From positions 108,665 to 172,664 of the forward strand of contig NZ_QLNV01000009.1 of NCBI RefSeq assembly GCF_003285545.1: 64,000 bases of DNA, given 5' to 3'. Shown piece after piece: positions 45,763-52,950 of the stretch (its first letter is position 1; every line of letters starts with the position of its first letter). A program made the position numbers and the translations under genes. The notes beneath the pieces are model-generated. The model made no database searches. It was not told the DNA's origin and worked only from the letters and a program-made list of their open reading frames with translations. This DNA comes from Sinomicrobium soli (GTDB lineage: Bacteria > Bacteroidota > Bacteroidia > Flavobacteriales > Flavobacteriaceae).

Positions 45763-46857
45763 ATGGAAACCGCAGAAGACAAACTCCGGGAGCGTATAAA
45801 AGAACTCGGCTGCCTGTACGAAGTCACATCGATCATAGTGAACTGTGACTACGACCATCCCGAACTATCGCTCGATGCCATTGTACGCTGCCTGGGTAAG
45901 GCCTGGTTATACGAGCAAGATGCCCGGGTGTTCCTGAAACTCGGGGAATACGAGTTCGGAGGGCTCGACGGAGAGGATGAGTGGGTGTCCATTCGTGCTG
46001 ATATTCATGTTTTTAACAGGCCGGAAGGATATATAGAAGTAGGGTATCCGGCTGGGAAATACCGTGTTTCCGATTTCCTGGAGGAAGAGAAACAATTATT
46101 ACGGAATGTTTCCCTGGAAGTGGGGAACCTGATGGAACGGAGAAAGATCAGGGAGAATGAACTGTCCATCAAGAGACAGATGGAGAGAGCCGACCGGCTC
46201 AATATTATGGGAGAGATCACTGCCGGGATAGCACATGAGCTCAATACACCGCTGACAAACATACTGGGTTTTTCCGAATTGCTGAGTGACCGTATGAGGG
46301 ACAGGGAAGAGGCCGGAGACCTGGCAAAGATCAGGGAAAGTGCCATTTTCTGCAGGGAAGTGGTCAAGAAACTGATGTTTTTTACCTGTGAGGTCCCCCA
46401 GACCCGTAAGATCGTACCCTTAAAACCGGTAGTACAGCATGTACTGCAACTGCTGAGACCCTCTTTCGCAAATAAGCAGCTACAGTACCAGATGCATTTC
46501 AGTAATGATGATACGGGAGTTAAGGCCGATGAGATCCAGATGACCCAGGTGTTGTTTAATCTTATCATGAATGCCGTATATTATTCACCCGAAGGAGGGA
46601 AAATCACTGTTGAAGTGAAAGAGGGTAAAAGGGAAATAACGATCGTCGTTTCTGATCAGGGCCCCGGCATCCCTTCCGGAGTCGGCGACAAGGTATTCGA
46701 CCCTTTTTTCACTACCAAACCCACAGGTGAGGGCACAGGGCTGGGACTGAGTGTGGTACATGGCATTATTACCGGTCACGGCGGGCAGATCACACACAGG
46801 AAGGGAAAAGGCGGTGGAACTGCTTTTGTGGTTAAATTTCCAAAACAGGAGTCATGA
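45763..46857 (+). CDS. Soluble sensor histidine kinase
   Basis: This 364-residue kinase has no membrane helices, so it probably senses an intracellular signal. Residues 1-~130 form an N-terminal GAF-like sensory region that begins ELGCLYEVTSIIVNCDY. The dimerisation domain has the phospho-accepting H158 in EITAGIAHELNTPLTNI. The ATPase has N-box LFNLIMNAVYYS, G1 VSDQGPGIP and G2 GTGLGLSVVHGI. The ATG at 45763 was chosen over longer in-frame starts, because those would overlap the tRNA and its terminator and lie before the promoter. The stop codon overlaps the start of the regulator gene by four bases (ATGA), so both are translated together. Confidence 0.93.
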   Translation: METAEDKLRERIKELGCLYEVTSIIVNCDYDHPELSLDAIVRCLGKAWLYEQDARVFLKLGEYEFGGLDGEDEWVSIRADIHVFNRPEGYIEVGYPAGKYRVSDFLEEEKQLLRNVSLEVGNLMERRKIRENELSIKRQMERADRLNIMGEITAGIAHELNTPLTNILGFSELLSDRMRDREEAGDLAKIRESAIFCREVVKKLMFFTCEVPQTRKIVPLKPVVQHVLQLLRPSFANKQLQYQMHFSNDDTGVKADEIQMTQVLFNLIMNAVYYSPEGGKITVEVKEGKREITIVVSDQGPGIPSGVGDKVFDPFFTTKPTGEGTGLGLSVVHGIITGHGGQITHRKGKGGGTAFVVKFPKQES

Positions 46858-48185
46858 AGTATCACAGGGAGAACATTCTTATCGTAGACGACGACGTTCA
46901 TATCCTGGAACTGGTGCAGCGGCAGTTGCAGACCATGCAGTACTATACCTATAAGGCCGTGTCGGTGAAAGAAGCCGTTTCCATTTTGAGAGATACCGAA
47001 ATCGACCTGCTGGTGACAGACCTGAAAATGCCGGAGGTAGACGGTTTCCAGCTTATCCGCTATGTTTCCGAACATTATCCGGAGATGCCGGTGCTGGTGG
47101 TGACAGGGTATATATCAACAAAGAATGCCCTTAATATCGGAAAATCAGGCGTTGTGGATTACCTGATAAAACCCTTTACGGGAGAGGAGTTGCGCGAAGC
47201 GGTACAAAAATCCCTGGGAGCAGCGGCAGACTCCGGGGAGAAGGTACGGAAAAATGTTGCGGAAAAAACATCCGGCAGCCTGTACAGTGAGTTGACCGGT
47301 ACTTCCGAAGCGCTGGAGAGGGTAAAGGATATCATAGGCAGGGTAAAAGACAATAAGGCCACCATTCTTATCGAAGGTGAAAGCGGTACGGGAAAAGAAC
47401 TCATTGCAAGGGCCATACATTACAGCGGGAAGTTTTCGAGAGAGCCCTTTATTGCGGTAAACTGCGGGGCCATACCGGAGAGCCTCCTGGAAGCCGAGCT
47501 TTTCGGCTATGAAAAGGGAGCCTTTACCGGGGCATCGGAAAATCGTATGGGGCTGTTCCAGGCTGCGGACAAGGGGACCATTTTCCTGGATGAGATAGGC
47601 AATGCCTCGGCTGCGGTACAGAACGGATTGCTACGGGTATTACAGGAAAGAGAGATCATGGGAGTGGGCTCCAGAAAACCGAGAAAAATAGACCTGAGGG
47701 TTATTGCCGCTACCAATAGCAATCTGAAAGAGCTGGTACGGCAGCAGAAATTCCGGGAAGACCTGTATTACAGGCTTACGGTGGTGGAGATAGCTGTCCC
47801 TCCGCTCAGAAAGAGGAAATCTGATATCCCGCCGCTGACCGAGAAATATATACGCAAATACGGTGTGGAATACAAAGACCGGCTGGTGTCTATAACCCCG
47901 GAAGCCGTGGAAGTGCTGGTGAGATACGACTGGCCGGGAAATGTAAGGGAGCTGGAGAATATCGTGCAACGGGCCGTCATTATGTGCGACGGACGTATCG
48001 AGCTTAAGGACATCCCGGATCACCTGAAATTTCATATCGATTTTGAAGAAGAAGATCTCGTTTCCCTGGCTGAGATGGAAAAACAGTATATCCGCAAAGT
48101 ACTCCGGGCCGTGGATAACAATAAGACCAGGGCCTCCGAAATTCTCGGTATCGATCGCAAAACACTGAGAAGTAAACTGTTGTGA
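46854..48185 (+). CDS. NtrC-family sigma-54-dependent response regulator
   Basis: This 443-residue transcriptional activator has a receiver domain with phospho-accepting D56 (LLVTDLKMPEVDGF). Its sigma-54 AAA+ domain has Walker A GESGTGKELIARAI, the sigma-54 contact GAFTGA (in YEKGAFTGASENRMG), Walker B LDEI and the arginine region YYRLTV. A Fis-type helix-turn-helix ends the protein (TRASEILGIDRKTLRSKLL). It needs RpoN, which is not in this window. It overlaps its kinase gene by four bases. Targets are unknown; I could not find a convincing -24/-12 promoter in the 415-base region downstream. Confidence 0.95.
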   Translation: MKYHRENILIVDDDVHILELVQRQLQTMQYYTYKAVSVKEAVSILRDTEIDLLVTDLKMPEVDGFQLIRYVSEHYPEMPVLVVTGYISTKNALNIGKSGVVDYLIKPFTGEELREAVQKSLGAAADSGEKVRKNVAEKTSGSLYSELTGTSEALERVKDIIGRVKDNKATILIEGESGTGKELIARAIHYSGKFSREPFIAVNCGAIPESLLEAELFGYEKGAFTGASENRMGLFQAADKGTIFLDEIGNASAAVQNGLLRVLQEREIMGVGSRKPRKIDLRVIAATNSNLKELVRQQKFREDLYYRLTVVEIAVPPLRKRKSDIPPLTEKYIRKYGVEYKDRLVSITPEAVEVLVRYDWPGNVRELENIVQRAVIMCDGRIELKDIPDHLKFHIDFEEEDLVSLAEMEKQYIRKVLRAVDNNKTRASEILGIDRKTLRSKLL

Positions 48186-48600
48186 TATGAGGCCGGCGGA
48201 TGATGGGTCTGCCTTGAGGCTCTTGTTCTGACCGCAGTTGAATCCTTCGGGGAATTTTTTCCCGGGAGGGGAAATAATCCCCGGACTATATAGCTTCCGT
48301 ATTTTTCTTTTTAGGAGTTAATTATCTGAAAATAAGATTGTTTTTGTTTATTTTTAGGCATGGTGCTGTTTATGGCATACCTGTTGCCTGATAAAAGCAC
48401 ACATAACACTGAATACAATGGAGAAATACGGTAAAAGCATTTGCTCTACCTGCTGGTATGCGGATTCCTGTATACTTACCGCGAAAAAATCACGTGTCGT
48501 GTCGTGCAGCGAATACGATCCCGGGATACTATTCCCGAAGGCAGGAGATCCGGGGCAGGCCATCTGGTATTGATCCGGAAAACTTACACAAAACATTACA
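48186..48600. other. 415-bp gene-free stretch before glutamate dehydrogenase
   Basis: No coding frame is supported. It holds a small GGGGA/TCCCC hairpin (48268-48282), an AT-rich tract (48298-48358) with TATTTTTA, seven of eight bases of the -7 consensus, and about 240 bases of unassigned sequence. A long leader of the dehydrogenase mRNA is possible. Confidence 0.5.
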
Positions 48601-49890
48601 ATGATCGCAAAAGAGGAAAAAGAAAAGCAGAAAAAACAAGGAATGCTGGATAATGTGATGAGGCAGTTCAATCACGCCTCAGACATTATCGGGCTGAATC
48701 AGAATGTCCGGAAAATACTCGGGATCACCAATAACGAGTTGGTGGTTCATTTTCCCGTAAAGATGGACAACGGAGAGGTAGAGGTGTTTACCGGTTACCG
48801 GGTACAGCACAACAATGCCCTGGGGCCTTATAAGGGAGGACTCCGTTATCATCCCACGGTGGATATCGACGCCGCGCGTGCGCTGGCCATGTGGATGACC
48901 TGGAAGACATCCCTGGCGGGACTTCCCCTCGGAGGGGCGAAAGGAGGGATACAGATAGATCCTTCCCGGTATTCGGCTTCTGAACTGGAACGTATCACCC
49001 GGAGGTTTACCTTTGCGCTTGGAGATAATATTGGTCCTGAACTGGATATTCCTGCTCCCGACGTGAATACCAATGCACAGACAATGGCCTGGATACTGGA
49101 CACCTATATGTCTACCAAGTCGCCCAACGAACGTTCGAGCAACCTTCATGTCGTTACCGGGAAACCTGTGGGCGCAGGAGGTTCGGAAGGACGGGACCGT
49201 GCAACGGGATACGGGGTATATCTGTGTATTAAGTTCTGGGCCGATCACAATGGCATTTCTTTGGAAAACAGGAAGTTCATCGTTCAGGGCTTCGGGAATG
49301 TAGGGTATTGGGCCTCGCGTTTTCTCGAAGAAGAAGGCGCGGTGCTGATTGCCGTTCAGGATGCCTCCGGTACCGTGTATAACGACCGCGGGATCTCCGT
49401 GGAAAAACTCAGGGCCCATGCCGGTGAGCACGATAATATGGTGCAAGGCTTCGGCGATGCCGAACCTATAGATAGCGAACTGTTCTTCGGCCTGGACTGC
49501 GATATCTGTATTCCTGCCGCACTGGGAAACCAGATTACGGGAAACAATGCCTCCGGCATAAAAGCCCTCGTTATTGCAGAGGGCGCCAACGGACCTACGG
49601 ATGTGGAAGGGGAGCGTATCCTGCTTGAAAAAGGCGTGGCTGTTATTCCGGATATACTCTGTAATTCGGGCGGAGTTATAGGCAGCTATTTCGAATGGCT
49701 TCAGAACCGTAACGGTGAAATATGGCAGTTGGATGAAGTCATGGCAAAGCTCGAAAAAAAGCTGAAGGAATCCTTTGACCGGGTGATGCGCGTAGCTTCG
49801 GAAAGGAATGTAGATATGCGTACTGCTGCTTTTATCATTGCCATAGAACGGCTTGAACAGGCATACAGGCAAAGAGGGATATTCCCGTAA
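48601..49890 (+). CDS. Glutamate dehydrogenase (Glu/Leu/Phe/Val family)
   Basis: This 429-residue enzyme interconverts glutamate and 2-oxoglutarate plus ammonia. The catalytic region reads GPYKGGLRYHPTVDIDAARA and SLAGLPLGGAKGGIQIDP, the second with the catalytic lysine. The nucleotide-binding domain has FIVQGFGNVGYWASRFL. The short hexameric form (about 420 residues) with this motif is usually NAD-dependent. Coenzyme preference cannot be set by eye. The position downstream of an NtrC-type regulator suggests nitrogen-linked control, which is not proven. Confidence 0.95.
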   Translation: MIAKEEKEKQKKQGMLDNVMRQFNHASDIIGLNQNVRKILGITNNELVVHFPVKMDNGEVEVFTGYRVQHNNALGPYKGGLRYHPTVDIDAARALAMWMTWKTSLAGLPLGGAKGGIQIDPSRYSASELERITRRFTFALGDNIGPELDIPAPDVNTNAQTMAWILDTYMSTKSPNERSSNLHVVTGKPVGAGGSEGRDRATGYGVYLCIKFWADHNGISLENRKFIVQGFGNVGYWASRFLEEEGAVLIAVQDASGTVYNDRGISVEKLRAHAGEHDNMVQGFGDAEPIDSELFFGLDCDICIPAALGNQITGNNASGIKALVIAEGANGPTDVEGERILLEKGVAVIPDILCNSGGVIGSYFEWLQNRNGEIWQLDEVMAKLEKKLKESFDRVMRVASERNVDMRTAAFIIAIERLEQAYRQRGIFP

Positions 49891-49942
49891 ATCAAGGAAA
49901 TTCTAATGCCTTTCCGGCTGTAAGGTTATTTAATCATATGAC

Positions 49943-50341
49943 ATGAAATACGAAAGACTGATTATTGAGAAGAAAGAGTATGTGCTTTTAAAACAGCTTT
50001 TACAGCTTTCCGGCTATTACGGGGATAATGTTTTTAAGAGCTCGGTAAAGCATTTGAGCGATGAATTGCAAAATGCCCGGATATGTGATGCGACCGAATT
50101 GCCTGAAGATGTGATCCGGTTCAATTCCTTTGTCTCCATCACTTCCGAAGATGGCTGGAAAAAGCGTTTTCAACTGGTGTTGCCCAATGACAGCGACATC
50201 AAGCAGAGCAAAATATCTATCCTTACCCCTATGGGAGCTGCAGTGATGGGCTATGCGAAAGGCGATTCCCTGGTCTGGGAGTTTCCGGCCGGTTCCCGGA
50301 CCCTGACCATTGTGGAAGTGGAACAGGAAAGCAAAGTATAA
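49943..50341 (+). CDS. GreA/GreB C-terminal-like protein (Rnk type)
   Basis: This 132-residue protein has the Rnk/GreA C-terminal FKBP-like domain in residues ~50-130, with FNSFVSITSEDGWKKRFQLV, KISILTPMGAAVMGYAKGDSL and WEFPAGSRTLTIVEVEQ. The N-terminal part is a short helical stretch. It lacks the long GreA coiled coil, so it is probably a Rnk-like RNA-polymerase-binding protein and not a transcript-cleavage factor. It follows glutamate dehydrogenase by 52 bases and may be in the same unit. The function in Bacteroidota is not established. Confidence 0.87.
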   Translation: MKYERLIIEKKEYVLLKQLLQLSGYYGDNVFKSSVKHLSDELQNARICDATELPEDVIRFNSFVSITSEDGWKKRFQLVLPNDSDIKQSKISILTPMGAAVMGYAKGDSLVWEFPAGSRTLTIVEVEQESKV

Positions 50342-50514
50342 ACCGATAATACCCGTTGTGTGTGAAATGACTCCGCCTGAAGTTCTTCGCTGACCCTGAT
50401 AATAGAGTGAAATGGAAAAACTTACTTGTCCGCCGGTTTCGGAACCGGTGAACCTGGAGAGGTGACAGTTACCGGGCGGATTTCATAAAAGCACACAACG
50501 GTTTTTTTTAAGAT

Positions 50515-50877
50515 ATGGAGACAAAACCCTTTCATGTTCACGATGACGACAGGCAGATCATGATCAAAAAAGACCGGATACAGGCGAAGCACTGGGTAGA
50601 ACATCTCGGGTTTATAGATCGGGAGATCGCCTATCTGATAAAACTGTCTTCCGGTTTCCGGGAACAGCTTGAAATGATCAGAAAACAGAATGAATTGCTG
50701 ATATCGGCACTGTCTGCCTATGATACCCGCATTGCCGATATGGCCGAATGTGATGACATGGAATGTGAGGTCTACTACCTGGAACAGCACGAGGACTTCA
50801 GAAATGGATTTATCAATCATCGCAAACAGTACGAAGTGCTCAAGGAAGCACTTTTTTCAGAACTGCTGGCGAAGTAA
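50515..50877 (+). CDS. Unknown small helical protein
   Basis: This 120-residue acidic, mostly helical protein starts METKPFHVHDDDRQ. It contains the charged helix KHWVEHLGFIDREIAYLIKL and ends EVLKEALFSELLAK. No signal peptide and no membrane helix are visible. I do not recognise a family. It lies 173 bases after the Rnk-like gene on the same strand and is followed by a repeat copy. A coding call rests on the normal codon use, length and neighbourhood. It may be a stress or regulation partner of the adjacent genes. Confidence 0.65.
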   Translation: METKPFHVHDDDRQIMIKKDRIQAKHWVEHLGFIDREIAYLIKLSSGFREQLEMIRKQNELLISALSAYDTRIADMAECDDMECEVYYLEQHEDFRNGFINHRKQYEVLKEALFSELLAK

Positions 50878-50970
50878 GGAGGCGGGGATTTTGAAATGCG
50901 ATACTGCCAAATCGTTAGTTTGCAAACAGCGAGATGGTAGGAAGCCGGGAGTTCTCTGAATGACAATCCC

Positions 50971-51061
50971 TTGTCATTCAGACCATAGGAAAGAATCTAC
51001 ACCCTGGCATAAAGGAGCTTCAAGAACATAACAGAAGCACCGGAGATTCTTCGGCTGCGCT
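50971..51061. repeat. Dispersed intergenic repeat, copy C
   Basis: TTGTCATTCAGACC (50971) is followed by AATCTACACCCTGGCATAAAGGAGCTTCAAG in split form and by CATAACAGAAGCACCGGAGATTCTT. It lacks the closing GGAATGACA. An isolated TGAATGACAA just before it (50958-50967) may be the end of another lost copy. Confidence 0.7.
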
Positions 51062-51063
51062 AA

Positions 51064-51092
51064 GAACTACGAACTAACAACTACGAACTAAA
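51064..51092. repeat. ACTACGAACTA tandem tract
   Basis: GAACTACGAACTAACAACTA then CGAACTAAA, next to repeat copy C and overlapping the 3' end of the threonine dehydrogenase gene (51081). Confidence 0.65.
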
Positions 51093-52028
51093 ATTCAGGT
51101 TCGACAGCATTTCTTCCGTTATGGCTTCCAGGTCGAATCCGGCTTTCCATCCCCATTGTGTCCGGGCAGGGCTGTCGTCAATACTTCCCGGCCACGAATC
51201 TGCAATCTTCTGGCGGAAGTCGGGTTTATAGCTGATACTGAACCCCGGTATATGCTTTTGTATGGTCTTTGCGAGCTCTCCGGGATTGAAACTCACGCCG
51301 GACAAATTATAGGAAGACCTTATCTTTATCGAATTACTCTCCGCCTGCATAAGGCTTATCGTGGCCCTGATGGCATCGTCCATATACATCATGGGAAGTG
51401 TCGTGTTTTCGTCCAGGAAGCACTCGTAGCTCCCTTTTTCAATGGCCTGGTGGTAGATGTCTATGGCATAGTCTGTAGTGCCACCTCCCGGACTGGTTTT
51501 CCAGCTGATGAGACCGGGGTACCGGATGCTTCGCACATCTACGCCGTAATTCTTGTAATAGTATTCACACCACCGTTCCCCGGCCAGTTTACTGATGCCG
51601 TATACGGTAGAGGGTTCCATAATGGTTTGCTGGGGCGTCTGCTCTTTGGGAGTACCGGGGCCGAATACGGCTATGGAGCTGGGCCAGAATACCTTTTTTA
51701 TTTTTTTATCACGTGCAAAGTCAAGTACATGAAAAAGAGAGTTCATGTTGAGGTCCCACGCCTTGTCAGGATATTTTTCGGCAGTAGCAGAAAGCATGGC
51801 TGCCATCAGGTAAACATCGGTAATGCCGTGTTTGTCGATACAGGACCCTATCTGCTCCTTGTCTGTGGCATCCAGTATCTCAAAAGGACCGGAAGCCGCG
51901 AGTTCAGGGTTACTTTTACGAATGTCACTGGCAATAACCCGCGATGTGCCATAAATGTCTCTGAGTGTTAGTGTAAGCTCGGAACCGATCTGTCCGCACG
52001 CTCCAATAATTAAAATTTTCGGAGTCAT
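51081..52028 (-). CDS. L-threonine 3-dehydrogenase, SDR type
   Basis: This 315-residue NAD-dependent enzyme oxidises threonine to 2-amino-3-ketobutyrate. It belongs to the extended short-chain dehydrogenase group, the form known from Flavobacterium frigidimaris and animals, and not the zinc-dependent E. coli type. Visible are the Rossmann start ILIIGACGQIGSELTLTL, the catalytic tyrosine in STVYGISKLAGERW and the substrate loop PGLISWKTSPGGGTTDYA. The middle part is KKVFWPSSIAVFGPGTPK. No gene for the partner ligase is adjacent. The 3' end runs into a repeat tract. Confidence 0.92.
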   Translation of the reverse strand: MTPKILIIGACGQIGSELTLTLRDIYGTSRVIASDIRKSNPELAASGPFEILDATDKEQIGSCIDKHGITDVYLMAAMLSATAEKYPDKAWDLNMNSLFHVLDFARDKKIKKVFWPSSIAVFGPGTPKEQTPQQTIMEPSTVYGISKLAGERWCEYYYKNYGVDVRSIRYPGLISWKTSPGGGTTDYAIDIYHQAIEKGSYECFLDENTTLPMMYMDDAIRATISLMQAESNSIKIRSSYNLSGVSFNPGELAKTIQKHIPGFSISYKPDFRQKIADSWPGSIDDSPARTQWGWKAGFDLEAITEEMLSNLNFSS

Positions 52029-52121
52029 ATAACTTTCGGTTTAATTAATCTAAAAAATGGTTTATACCAGGTATTTTCGTGCATCCGGTAGACCGGAAGC
52101 CATCTGCCCTGATTTTTGGGC

Positions 52122-52129
52122 CAAAGATA
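52122..52129 (-). promoter_or_regulatory. Candidate promoter of the threonine dehydrogenase gene
   Basis: On the minus strand TATCTTTG matches TAnnTTTG and lies 93 bases before the ATG at 52028. Confidence 0.4.
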
Positions 52130-52286
52130 GTGTTTCGGAGAAACTTTTGTATGAAAAACAAACAAAACCGTCGTATGTTGTTAGGATGCCGTATCTTCGT
52201 GCATGACTTTTCCATACGGAACGTTACCACGATGTGTTGAGTTTCAGTTTTTTCAGGGATTAAGGCATCATCAATAATGGAATACA

Positions 52287-52886
52287 ATGAGTAAATATTT
52301 TTTGTTAACGGGATTTGTACTTGTGCTGGCAGGGTGCAGGGGAGATAAGGATAAAAACAATACGGCAGAACAGGAGAAGGCAGCGGAGACTACAGAGCAG
52401 GCGGAAGAAGTAAAGGTACCGGAGTTCTGGCAGTTCGGGGAGACGGAGCAGGAGGAACTGGCAGCGTGGGAGCAATACACGGCTTTCAGTACGGCCATAA
52501 AGGATTATGCCGCCGAAGAGGAAGGCGACCTGCTGATGCAGATCGATAATATACTCGAAAAGGAAAAGGAGTTATCTGATTCCGGTTTCCCGCAAAAATT
52601 TAACCATCCTTCGGTGAAGAGCAGGTTGTCCGTAGTCAATACCTTCTTATTACAGACCCGCCTGGAAGCTCCCGAACCGGTGACAGATGCCTTCCGGTTG
52701 CGGCAAAAGTTCAGGATACTGGTTGCTTTTTACAACCTGGAGCGACAGCTGGATGAGCGCATGGCAACCAATCTCGCCGATGAATACCTCGATGAAACAG
52801 CTAATATTCCCCTGGGGAAAAGGGATACACTGTACCAGGACAGTATTTCCCAGGAAAAGGTCGATACGATGAACACCGTAAAATAA
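52287..52886 (+). CDS. Uncharacterised lipoprotein
   Basis: This 199-residue lipoprotein has a signal with lipobox LAGC (cysteine at residue 17) and an acidic, low-complexity linker (about 20-45, rich in E, K and T). A helical domain follows, with FWQFGETEQEELAAWEQYTA and a second part VTDAFRLRQKFRILVAFYNL. I recognise no family. The M13 peptidase gene follows 64 bases later on the same strand, so they may be expressed together. Its place is the periplasm or outer membrane. A structural or chaperone role is possible but unsupported. Confidence 0.8.
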   Translation: MSKYFLLTGFVLVLAGCRGDKDKNNTAEQEKAAETTEQAEEVKVPEFWQFGETEQEELAAWEQYTAFSTAIKDYAAEEEGDLLMQIDNILEKEKELSDSGFPQKFNHPSVKSRLSVVNTFLLQTRLEAPEPVTDAFRLRQKFRILVAFYNLERQLDERMATNLADEYLDETANIPLGKRDTLYQDSISQEKVDTMNTVK

Positions 52887-52950
52887 CCGTGAGCATGAAA
52901 AGTGTTTTTTTATTAACTTGCCGGTGAGAAAAATATAATTTTATAACAAA

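Noticed and set aside
45595..46857. A histidine kinase starting inside tRNA-Gln
   Set aside because: The longer frame would run through the tRNA and its terminator; the ATG at 45763 has its own promoter.
48361..48378. A sigma-54 promoter, TGGTGC ... TGGCA
   Set aside because: The GG to GC spacing is off by one from the required ten bases, and the -12 block is a poor match.
48354..48671. A 105-codon minus-strand frame (and a 70-codon plus-strand frame) before glutamate dehydrogenase
   Set aside because: Both overlap the start of a certain gene or are unlike any protein; codon use is poor.
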